Assembly: GCA_021159955.1 (NCBI GenBank)
Contig: JAGHDJ010000124.1
Location: 1-5,307 of the forward strand
Length of the DNA: 5,307 bases
Source: Dehalococcoidia bacterium
GTDB lineage: Bacteria; Chloroflexota; Dehalococcoidia; UBA2247
Reading direction: 5' to 3'
Position 1 is the first letter of the stretch. The number at the start of each line of letters is the position of its first letter. The notes below the pieces were generated by a model that was not told where the DNA came from, did no database searches, and saw only the letters and a program-made list of their open reading frames with translations. The translations under genes were made by a program, and so were the position numbers. Below, one piece after another: positions 1 through 5,307 of this stretch.

Positions 1-36
1 GAATGTGGTAAGATATGGCACTGGAGAGAAGGAAAT

Positions 37-1374
37 ATGTATCAGGATACCATCGTCGCCATATCTACACCCATTGGAGAGGGTGGAATAGGAATTGTTC
101 GCCTGAGCGGGAGTGATTCGCGCTCAATCGCCGCTGAGTTCTTTCAGCACGAGTTATCGGATCACAAGTTAGTTCATGGACACATCATTGACCCGAAAAA
201 CAATGAGATAATAGACGAGGTGCTGGTCTCTTATATGGCAGCGCCGCATACCTATACCCGTGAAGACGTGGTGGAAATCAACTGCCACGGTGGACCGATG
301 CCCCTTCGGCATATCCTGCAGTTGGCACTGCATTATGGAGCAAGATTAGCCAACCCCGGCGAATTCACCCTGAGGGCATTTCTGAACGGCAGATTAGACC
401 TGGCACAGGCAGAATCCGTAGCAGATATCATCAGCGCAAAAACCGAAGCTGGACTGCGCGTGGCAATGCAGGGACTGGGAGGAAAACTATCAGGTAGAGT
501 CAAGGCAATCCGCTCCGAACTGATGGCAATACTAGCTTACTTCACCGCCAGGGTGGATTTTCCCGAAGACGAAGTGGAAGAACGAGAAACGGCCCCACAG
601 CTTGAGCAGATACACACCACCTTAAAACACCTCGTCGCCTCTGCTGATAGAGGAATGGTCTATCGGCAGGGAGTGCGAACTGCCATAGTGGGACGCCCCA
701 ACGTGGGCAAATCCAGCCTGCTGAATCACCTGCTGAGGGAAAATCGCGCTATAGTTACCCCTATCCCTGGAACCACCAGGGACATCATCGAAGAAACAGT
801 CAGCATAAACGGTATTCCCTTCATACTGGGTGATACCGCCGGCATAACAGACACCGCAGACGTGGTAGAATCTATGGGAGTAGAGCGCAGCCGTAAGGCA
901 GTGGAAAGTGCCGACCTCATCCTCTTCGTGCTCGATACCAGCACACCACTGACACCGGTCGATAAAGAAATAGCAACCCTGCTGAACGACAAAAAAGTGG
1001 TAATGGCTGCCAACAAGTCCGACCTGCCCCGGCAAGCCGACGCAAGCGATTTCCCCTGGGACATCATATCCACCTGTGCCCTCACAGGAGAAGGAATCCC
1101 TGCACTGGAGGAAAAGATGACAGAACTGGTGCTGGGAGGAGAAATTACCTCATCCGACACCCTGCTGGTAAGCAATCCGCGGCACAAACAGGCACTGGAA
1201 AGGGCGAGCTCTCACATAGATAAAACCCTGGAGGATATCGCAGGCGATATGCCGGATGATTTCATTACCATAGACATCACCAACGCCGTCAATGCCATGG
1301 GTGAAATAACAGGCGAGACCATAGGAGAGGAATTACTGGAGAGCATCTTCAGCCAATTTTGCATCGGTAAGTAA
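37..1374 (+). CDS. mnmE: tRNA uridine-5-carboxymethylaminomethyl modification GTPase MnmE (TrmE)
   Basis: MnmE is a cytoplasmic GTPase that works with MnmG to build the (carboxymethyl)aminomethyl group on the wobble uridine of certain tRNAs. The 445-residue product is close to the usual length of about 450. The N-terminal tetrahydrofolate-binding domain starts with DTIVAISTP and ends near the GEFTLRAFLNGRLDLAQAE block (residues 108-126). A helical domain is split around the G domain, which carries G1 GRPNVGKS (219-226), G2 PGTTRD (244-249), G3 DTAG (266-269), G4 NKSD (326-329) and a G5-like SCALTG (around 345-351). By alignment from memory, E278 matches the E. coli switch II glutamate E282 and R248 matches R252. 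The C-terminal CIGK (442-445), with the family's essential cysteine, is present. ATG 37 gives the family N-terminus directly and has GGAG 8 nt upstream. The same frame is open back to base 1, but the encoded residues there do not look like MnmE. The partner mnmG is not in the window. Confidence 0.97.
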   Translation: MYQDTIVAISTPIGEGGIGIVRLSGSDSRSIAAEFFQHELSDHKLVHGHIIDPKNNEIIDEVLVSYMAAPHTYTREDVVEINCHGGPMPLRHILQLALHYGARLANPGEFTLRAFLNGRLDLAQAESVADIISAKTEAGLRVAMQGLGGKLSGRVKAIRSELMAILAYFTARVDFPEDEVEERETAPQLEQIHTTLKHLVASADRGMVYRQGVRTAIVGRPNVGKSSLLNHLLRENRAIVTPIPGTTRDIIEETVSINGIPFILGDTAGITDTADVVESMGVERSRKAVESADLILFVLDTSTPLTPVDKEIATLLNDKKVVMAANKSDLPRQADASDFPWDIISTCALTGEGIPALEEKMTELVLGGEITSSDTLLVSNPRHKQALERASSHIDKTLEDIAGDMPDDFITIDITNAVNAMGEITGETIGEELLESIFSQFCIGK

Positions 1375-1402
1375 ATATGGAATATACTGTGTGACGTAGA
1401 AT

Positions 1403-2878
1403 ATGGATTACGAGACTATTATCGGACTAGAAGTTCACATTCAACTCTCGACAGAGAGTAAGATGTATTGCCCCTGCTCTGTGGATTATTCCAACGACCC
1501 GCCCAACAGCCACGTCTGTCCGGTGTGTCTGGGGTTACCAGGAGCTTTGCCTGTAATCAACCAGCGTGCAGTGGAATATACAGTAATGATGGGTCTGGCT
1601 ATGAACTGCCAGATTTCGGAATACACCAGATTTGACCGCAAGAGCTACCCCTACCCCGACCTGATGAAAGGATACCAGATTTCACAATTTGATGCCCCCA
1701 TTGCACATCACGGATGGATAGACATTGAAGCCAACGGAGAGACAAGGAGAATAAGCATAACCCGTGTTCACCTGGAGGAAGATGTCTCCAAACTTCATCA
1801 CCGTACGTCACCAAAGGGTGAATCCTTCAGCATCGTAGACGTCAACCGCTCCGGCGTACCTCTTATGGAAACTGTAAGCGAACCGGATATACGTTCAGCA
1901 GAAGAAGCCCGTCAATATCTGATGAGACTGCGCAGTATCGCCCGCTATCTGGGTATATCTACCGCAAATATGGAGGATGGCAACCTGCGCTGTGATGCCA
2001 ATATCAGCCTCAGGGCAGAGGGAGCCGACATCAGCCCCATTAAGGTTGAAGTTAAGAATATGAACAGCTTCAAGGCAGTATATCTGGCACTCACCTACGA
2101 GGACAAACGACAGAGGGAAGCTGTAAAAAATGGCGAACGCATAAGAATGGAAACTCGCGGCTGGTCAGAGGAAAGGGGAATAACCGTATCTCAAAGAAGC
2201 AAGGAAGAATCTAATGACTATCGTTACTTCCCCGAGCCAGATCTGCCACCGCTTATAATAAGCAGGGAATGGGTGGATAATATCAAGAAGAAACTGCCAG
2301 AGCTGCCTCAGGATAAGCTTGAGCGCTTTATGAGTCGATATGGGCTATCAGCTTACGATGCCAGTCTGTTGACCAGCTCAAAGCCTCTGGCTGACTATTT
2401 CGAAAATTGTCTGACTACCAACTCTCTTAAAAACCAGCCTTTGAACGAAACGGCAAAAGAGGTGAGCAACTGGCTATTGGGAGAGTTCTCGCGACTGCTA
2501 AATATCAGCGGCATCGAGATTGACCAAACCAGGATTACCCCTCTGCACCTGGGTGAGATGCTCACCTTGATAAACAACAAGACTATCAACATCGGAACAG
2601 CCAAAAAGGTACTGGAAGAGATGTTCAACAGCGGAAAACACGCCGGCGACATCGTAGCCGAAAAAAATCTGGCACAAATCGGAGACACAGATGCTATCAA
2701 CGAGGCAGTAAGACAGGTAATGGCGGAAAACGAGAAGGCAGTCGCCGATTTCAAACGGGGAAAAGAAGCAAGCCTCAAATATCTGCTGGGGCAGGTAATG
2801 AGAAAGACCAAAGGAAGAGTTGACGCTAAAACGGTAAGTTCACTCTTGAAACATAATTTAACTGAAGGAGAAGGATAG
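1403..2878 (+). CDS. gatB: Aspartyl/glutamyl-tRNA(Asn/Gln) amidotransferase subunit B (GatB)
   Basis: GatB is the tRNA-binding and kinase-like subunit of the GatCAB complex, which converts misacylated Glu-tRNA(Gln) or Asp-tRNA(Asn) to the amidated form using ammonia supplied by GatA. The 491-residue length is typical. The N-terminal catalytic cradle has GLEVH (8-12), a zinc-type Cys set CPC (C23, C25) with CPVCLGLPG (C39, C42), the RKSYPYPDLMKGYQISQ block (79-95) and VHLEED (122-127). Then come the conserved DVNRSGVPLME and MEDGNLRCDANIS stretches. The C-terminal third is a helical YqeY-like tRNA-binding tail ending in LLGQVMRKTKGRVDAKTVSSLL. An in-frame TAG at 1397-1399 makes ATG 1403 the first possible start, although no clear Shine-Dalgarno sequence precedes it. 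It lies 28 nt after mnmE, so translation may rely on ribosomes arriving from mnmE. gatA and gatC are not in the window. Confidence 0.97.
   Translation: MDYETIIGLEVHIQLSTESKMYCPCSVDYSNDPPNSHVCPVCLGLPGALPVINQRAVEYTVMMGLAMNCQISEYTRFDRKSYPYPDLMKGYQISQFDAPIAHHGWIDIEANGETRRISITRVHLEEDVSKLHHRTSPKGESFSIVDVNRSGVPLMETVSEPDIRSAEEARQYLMRLRSIARYLGISTANMEDGNLRCDANISLRAEGADISPIKVEVKNMNSFKAVYLALTYEDKRQREAVKNGERIRMETRGWSEERGITVSQRSKEESNDYRYFPEPDLPPLIISREWVDNIKKKLPELPQDKLERFMSRYGLSAYDASLLTSSKPLADYFENCLTTNSLKNQPLNETAKEVSNWLLGEFSRLLNISGIEIDQTRITPLHLGEMLTLINNKTINIGTAKKVLEEMFNSGKHAGDIVAEKNLAQIGDTDAINEAVRQVMAENEKAVADFKRGKEASLKYLLGQVMRKTKGRVDAKTVSSLLKHNLTEGEG
2865..2870 (+). promoter_or_regulatory. Ribosome binding site for secG, inside the 3' end of gatB
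   Basis: AAGGAG lies 9 nt before the GTG at 2880, within the last codons of gatB. It supports the GTG as the secG start and implies coupled translation of the two genes. Confidence 0.75.
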
Positions 2879-2879
2879 A

Positions 2880-3098
2880 GTGCCAACATATCTTTATATA
2901 GCTCAAATAGTAATTGCAATAGCATTAATAGCAGTAATTCTACTGCAAACAAAAGGTGGAGGGCTGGGGGCAACCTTCGGTCAGTCAGATTCCAGTTACC
3001 GCACAAAACGAGGTGTAGAGAGAACCCTCCTTCACGTCACCATAGTTCTGGCTGTGATATTCGTCATCGTCGCAATACTCTGTGTCAGAATGTCCTAG
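2880..3098 (+). CDS. secG: Preprotein translocase subunit SecG
   Basis: SecG is the small accessory membrane subunit of the SecYEG channel and aids SecA-driven protein export. The product has 72 residues, typical of short SecG proteins. Two hydrophobic segments (about residues 5-22 and 50-69) flank a cytoplasmic loop with the family signature: LLQ (21-23), GGGLGATFG (26-34) and RTKRGVERTL (41-50). The start is GTG, not ATG; it is chosen because the protein begins at the usual distance from the first membrane helix and because AAGGAG lies 9 nt upstream. The gene begins one base after the gatB stop, so the two are almost certainly on one transcript. No further gene follows on this transcript before the 286-nt spacer. 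Confidence 0.95.
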   Translation: MPTYLYIAQIVIAIALIAVILLQTKGGGLGATFGQSDSSYRTKRGVERTLLHVTIVLAVIFVIVAILCVRMS

Positions 3099-3317
3099 CC
3101 AATCTGACAGACAATAAGTGCTGTAATAACACTGACCACTGATTTTGGTCAATCAGATACTATGTAGCCCTGAATAACGGCAACTCCGCCACCTTTCCTA
3201 GCTGCAACCCAGGTGATGTGCTACACGTGAATACATTCGCTAAAACACCAGCGATAGACATCGCATTGACTTTACGACAGCAACGATAGCTATTAAACAT
3301 ACGACACATAAGACTTG

Positions 3318-3346
3318 TTGACAACCCCACCAATGTATCATAATAT
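3318..3346 (+). promoter_or_regulatory. Sigma70-type promoter of the ArsR-family gene
   Basis: A perfect -35 TTGACA (3318-3323), a 17-nt spacer and a -10 TAATAT (3341-3346, 4 of 6 to consensus) are seen. An alternative -10, CATAAT at 3339-3344, has a 15-nt spacer. Transcription would start near 3353, about 30 nt before the ATG at 3385, inside the operator-like element at 3351-3363. Confidence 0.65.
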
Positions 3347-3350
3347 ACAA

Positions 3351-3363
3351 GCGTAGATGCGCA
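3351..3363 (+). promoter_or_regulatory. Candidate ArsR-type operator, copy 1
   Basis: GCGTAGATGCGCA begins 4 nt after the -10 hexamer and covers the predicted transcription start. It has inverted half-sites GCG and CGC six bases apart and contains the perfect palindrome ATGCGCAT (3357-3364). It matches 11 of 13 bases with the element at 3780-3792, which sits in the equivalent place before the permease gene. Binding by the neighbouring repressor is inferred, not shown. Confidence 0.5.
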
Positions 3364-3384
3364 TATATTCAAAAGGATTTTATT

Positions 3385-3759
3385 ATGAGAGACGTAGTAA
3401 GAGCTTTCAAAGCCCTATCAGACGAAACTAGAATCAGAATACTGAATATTCTCATGGAGAAAGAGTGCTGTGTCTGTGAAGTAATGCAAGCACTGGATAT
3501 CTCACAGACCAGGGCATCTCGCAACCTCAGCACTTTATATAATGCCGGTTTTCTCAAGCTAAGGAAAGATGGCTTGTGGTCACTATACTCCCTTAACAAG
3601 GAAGGGACTGAGGACTATTTACCCGACATAGTACGGGCTGTAACTAAAGCGCTTGAGGGCAACTCAGTGGCGAAGCTGGACAGGGAGCAGCTCAGAAAAA
3701 CGGAACGCGTGGGGCCGAGCTGCGCTGGGAAAATACGTACCTGTAAAATAGTCAGCTAA
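3385..3759 (+). CDS. ArsR/SmtB-family metal(loid)-responsive repressor
   Basis: The 124-residue winged-helix protein probably represses its own gene and the downstream permease and releases DNA when it binds a thiophilic metal(loid). The N-terminus FKALSDETRIRILNIL (8-23) is typical of the family. ECCVCEV (27-33) matches the arsenic-type ELCVCDL metal site, with C29 and C31 plus an extra C28. The recognition helix follows (ISQTRASRNLSTLYNAG, 39-55), then the wing with GLWSLYSL (63-70). A C-terminal extension adds C113 and C120. The start is set by AAAGGA 7 nt upstream and by the promoter position. A well-formed promoter and operator-like site precede the gene, and the permease starts 51 nt after its stop. 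Known ArsR proteins sense As(III), Sb(III), Cd, Zn and others; As(III) is favoured by the CVC motif, but the ligand is not proven. Confidence 0.92.
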   Translation: MRDVVRAFKALSDETRIRILNILMEKECCVCEVMQALDISQTRASRNLSTLYNAGFLKLRKDGLWSLYSLNKEGTEDYLPDIVRAVTKALEGNSVAKLDREQLRKTERVGPSCAGKIRTCKIVS

Positions 3760-3777
3760 TTTTTTTATCTTTATAAT
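3749..3777 (+). promoter_or_regulatory. Possible second promoter, before the permease gene
   Basis: A consensus -10 TATAAT (3772-3777) is preceded at 17 nt by TAGTCA (3749-3754, 4 of 6 to TTGACA), with a T-rich spacer that includes seven Ts at 3760-3766. The -35 overlaps the last codons of the repressor gene. The start would fall near 3784, inside the second operator-like element. The T-run lacks a compact GC-rich hairpin before it, so it is not called a terminator. Confidence 0.5.
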
Positions 3778-3779
3778 AT

Positions 3780-3792
3780 GCGTTAATGCGCA
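3780..3792 (+). promoter_or_regulatory. Candidate ArsR-type operator, copy 2
   Basis: GCGTTAATGCGCA starts 2 nt after the TATAAT hexamer and 19 nt before the permease ATG. With T3779 it forms an inverted repeat TGCG-N6-CGCA. It differs from copy 1 at only two central bases. Confidence 0.5.
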
Positions 3793-3810
3793 CTAAAGAA
3801 TGGAGTTGCA

Positions 3811-4848
3811 ATGACAATCATTAACGAGCTTTTCCATAGCGGGCTAAATGCACTGCTTGAATATCTGTCAATGCACGTGCTTACCTGTCTGGTGCCAGCA
3901 TTCTTCATTGCAGGAGCAATCGCCGTTTTCGTCTCTCAAGCCTCTATCCTCAAGTATTTCGGACCAGGGACAAAAAAGTTTCAATCATATGGTGTCGCTT
4001 CGGTATCAGGTGCAATTCTGGCAGTGTGCTCTTGCACTGTGCTACCCCTATTCGGCAGCATATACAAAAGAGGCGCAGGAATAGGCCCGGCGATAGCATT
4101 CCTTTACTCTGGTCCAGCTATCAATGTTCTCGCTATTGTCTATTCGGCACGCATCCTGGGTTATGACCTCGGCATAGCACGAGCCATTGGCGCCATTGTC
4201 TTTGCCGTCGGCATTGGCTTCCTTATGTCTCTTATTTACAGGAAAGAAAATACTGCTAAAGATACTGAGGTCTTTGAGACACTATGCGCTGAGCAGGAGG
4301 GTAAGAGTTGGCAGCTACAAGTCATCTTTATCACCACACTTGTGAGTATTTTAATCTTTGCCGCTGCCAAACATTGGGTAGCTACAGGCGTTTCCCTGGC
4401 AATACTGGGAGGCATACTCTGGCGCTGGTTTACCAAAAGTGAAATCAGGCAGTGGATGAGAGAAACTCTGCGGTTTGTTCGTCTCGTCATACCATGGCTG
4501 CTCGTGGGAGTATTTGTCGCTGGAATCATAGTTGACCTTGTCCCCGAGAGAGTGATTGTCCCTTATGTGGGTGGCAATTCACTTTTCGCCAACTTCATAG
4601 CCTCTCTCGTGGGAGCGCTGATGTATTTCGCTACACTAACCGAGGTACCTATCATCAAAGCCTTTATGGATCTGGGTATGGGCAAAGGACCAGCGCTATC
4701 TCTATTGCTCGCAGGACCAGCACTTTCGTTACCCAACATGCTAGCTATCCGCAGTATTATGGGAGCAAAGAAAACTCTTACTTATGTAGCACTGGTGGTA
4801 GTGTTTGCCACCATTTCCGGCTATATCTTCGGTCTGATAGCGCAGTAA
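3811..4848 (+). CDS. DUF318/ArsP-type permease (YraQ-like), probable metal(loid) efflux
   Basis: This is an integral membrane protein of 345 residues, with hydrophobic segments near 23-42, 62-80, 94-116, 122-143, 170-186, 190-206, 223-244, 258-276, 295-313 and 322-342. It belongs to the permease family that includes ArsP (organoarsenical efflux) and YraQ. The signature stretch has CSC (73-75), then PLFGSIYKRGAGIGPA, then SGPAIN (100-105). The second half repeats this as GMGKGPA and AGPALSLPN (around 289-309), preceded by TEVPI (277-281). A hydrophilic loop (about 144-168) separates the halves. An in-frame TAA at 3784-3786 and GGAG 5 nt upstream support ATG 3811. Position after a metal-type repressor, with its own operator-like site, and before a thiol protein suggests inducible efflux of a thiophilic metal(loid). 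Inorganic or organic arsenic is one option; other metals are possible. Confidence 0.88.
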   Translation: MTIINELFHSGLNALLEYLSMHVLTCLVPAFFIAGAIAVFVSQASILKYFGPGTKKFQSYGVASVSGAILAVCSCTVLPLFGSIYKRGAGIGPAIAFLYSGPAINVLAIVYSARILGYDLGIARAIGAIVFAVGIGFLMSLIYRKENTAKDTEVFETLCAEQEGKSWQLQVIFITTLVSILIFAAAKHWVATGVSLAILGGILWRWFTKSEIRQWMRETLRFVRLVIPWLLVGVFVAGIIVDLVPERVIVPYVGGNSLFANFIASLVGALMYFATLTEVPIIKAFMDLGMGKGPALSLLLAGPALSLPNMLAIRSIMGAKKTLTYVALVVVFATISGYIFGLIAQ

Positions 4849-4868
4849 ACACAAAAAGGAGGTTTGAA

Positions 4869-5132
4869 ATGGAAATCAAGATTCTCGGTCCGGGGTGCAC
4901 TCGCTGTCATCAACTTAAACAGGCAACTAGAGAAGCAGTCAACGAACTCGGTATCGACGCTGAGATTGAAGAGGTCAGGAATATTAAAGAGATAACGAAT
5001 TATCCCATTCTGACCACTCCAGGACTGGTAATTGACGAGAAGTTAGTCTGCTCAGGACAGATACCAACCAAGGCAGAGATAACTGCCTTCATTACAACTG
5101 CCTTGACTGAGGATAGCAACGAGATTTCTTAA
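4869..5132 (+). CDS. Small thioredoxin-fold protein, redox-active disulfide protein 2 type
   Basis: The 87-residue protein has a compact thioredoxin fold and no signal peptide, so it should be cytoplasmic. It opens with MEIKILGPGCTRC, giving a CxxC redox pair C10/C13 directly after the first beta strand. TTPGLVID (49-56) supplies the cis-proline P51 next to the active site, and SGQIPTKAEI (62-71) is the usual family ending. An extra cysteine, C61, lies in the strand after the cis-proline. This matches the small archaeal and bacterial thioredoxin-like group often called redox-active disulfide protein 2. A strong ribosome site, AAAGGAGG, lies 6 nt before the ATG, and the gene begins 20 nt after the permease stop, so it is in the same operon. 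A role in reducing, or passing thiol-bound substrate to, the permease or repressor is inferred from position only. Confidence 0.9.
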   Translation: MEIKILGPGCTRCHQLKQATREAVNELGIDAEIEEVRNIKEITNYPILTTPGLVIDEKLVCSGQIPTKAEITAFITTALTEDSNEIS

Positions 5133-5307
5133 GAAGTCAGTTTATAATGGAATTACCCGCGTCCAGCAGGACAGTCTCAAATCACATCTGGGATATGGAG
5201 GTTAATCGTGCCAGGGGATTTATTAAGCACAATAACCTGCTTCACCGCCAGAACTGAACCAAGCGCTGTCTTTGCTTATATCTCCGGATGAGATAGAATA
5301 GCATTAC
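5133..5307. other. Downstream region with no recognised gene
   Basis: These 175 nt follow the thioredoxin-like gene. A TATAAT-like -10 (5143-5148) has no good -35 at the right distance. A small hairpin GTCC-AGCA-GGAC (5161-5172) has no T-run. Two short + strand frames exist: 36 codons from ATG 5147 to the TGA at 5255-5257, without a clear ribosome site, and 27 codons from GTG 5208 to the TGA at 5289-5291, with GGAGG 6 nt upstream. Neither peptide resembles a family that I recognise. Confidence 0.5.
5208..5291 (+). CDS. Possible 27-residue small protein, unrecognised
   Basis: The frame has a GTG start with a good GGAGG (5197-5201) six bases before it, and ends at a TGA. The peptide begins MPGDLLSTITCFTARTEP and has one cysteine and no clear membrane helix. 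The ribosome site is the only positive evidence. It could equally be chance, the damaged start of a longer gene, or a leader peptide for a gene beyond the window. Confidence 0.15.
   Translation: MPGDLLSTITCFTARTEPSAVFAYISG

Larger units (their letters stand above)
3099..3384. other. Intergenic spacer between secG and the ArsR-family gene
   Basis: No convincing gene is seen. The minus-strand frame spanning 3160-3372 (70 codons) resembles nothing recognised and would run through the promoter of the next gene. Small inverted repeats are present: TGACC/GGTCA (3133-3137 with 3147-3151), ATCTGA/TCAGAT (3102-3107 with 3153-3158), TCGCT/AGCGA (3237-3241 with 3250-3254), GCGAT/ATCGC (3251-3255 with 3260-3264, 4-nt loop) and the palindrome ATAGCTAT (3286-3293). 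None is followed by a T-run, so no intrinsic terminator for the mnmE-gatB-secG transcript can be called. The right end holds the promoter and operator-like site described separately. Confidence 0.6.

Noticed and set aside
622..1187. Two long minus-strand open frames within mnmE
   Set aside because: They are antisense to well-conserved G-domain sequence and resemble no protein; they are shadows of mnmE codon use.
3102..3158. Possible terminator after secG, built from ATCTGA/TCAGAT and TGACC/GGTCA
   Set aside because: The stems are short and interrupted, and no T-run follows.
3177..3197. A minus-strand stretch reading GGAAAGGTGGCGGAGTT, similar to the start of a serine-type tRNA
   Set aside because: No T-arm of the GTTCGA type, anticodon arm or matching acceptor end follows, so no tRNA can be folded.
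3160..3372. A 70-codon open frame on the minus strand of the spacer
   Set aside because: It has no recognisable motif, runs through the promoter and operator-like site of the next gene, and a frame of this length is expected by chance.
3718..3766. Possible terminator between the repressor and the permease (AGCTG/CAGCT, then seven Ts)
   Set aside because: The stem is only 5 bp with a loop of about 30 nt. The T-run lies in the spacer of a better-supported promoter.
5103..5148. TTGACT and TATAAT downstream of the thioredoxin-like gene as a promoter
   Set aside because: The two hexamers are 34 nt apart, twice the usual spacing, and no good -35 lies at the correct distance from the TATAAT.
5289..5291. 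TGA as a selenocysteine codon extending the tiny frame to the window end
   Set aside because: No insertion hairpin can be judged this close to the window end, and the frame is not recognised as any selenoprotein.

Overview
The window is bacterial chromosome, about half G+C, with every recognisable gene on the + strand. It joins a housekeeping block to a small metal-resistance-type cassette. The SecG and GatB sequence style and the mixed G+C fit an anaerobic Chloroflexota (Dehalococcoidia-like) or similar deep-branching bacterium. This is an impression from sequence style only; no marker here settles the taxonomy.

Positions 37-3098 hold mnmE (tRNA wobble-uridine modification GTPase), gatB (amidotransferase subunit for Gln-tRNA/Asn-tRNA formation) and secG (small subunit of the Sec translocon). 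All three are full length with intact key residues. They are tightly spaced (28 nt and 1 nt gaps) and probably co-transcribed. secG starts at a GTG one base after the gatB stop, with its ribosome site inside the end of gatB.

Positions 3099-3384 are a 286-nt spacer with no convincing gene. It has several small inverted repeats and ends in a good sigma70-type promoter (TTGACA, 17 nt, TAATAT).

Positions 3385-5132 hold a three-gene cassette: an ArsR/SmtB-family repressor with a Cys-rich metal site, a DUF318/ArsP-type permease with a CSC motif, and a small thioredoxin-fold protein of the redox-active disulfide protein 2 type (CTRC). The likely logic is that the repressor senses a thiophilic metal(loid) and controls the permease, while the thioredoxin-like protein handles a thiol or redox step linked to transport. 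The substrate cannot be fixed from sequence.

The main finding is a 13-nt element, GCGTNNATGCGCA, that occurs twice. Each copy lies just downstream of a -10 hexamer: once before the repressor and once before the permease. Each would cover the predicted transcription start, so it is a good candidate operator for the repressor at two promoters.

Positions 5133-5307 contain no recognisable gene, only two very short open frames of uncertain meaning.
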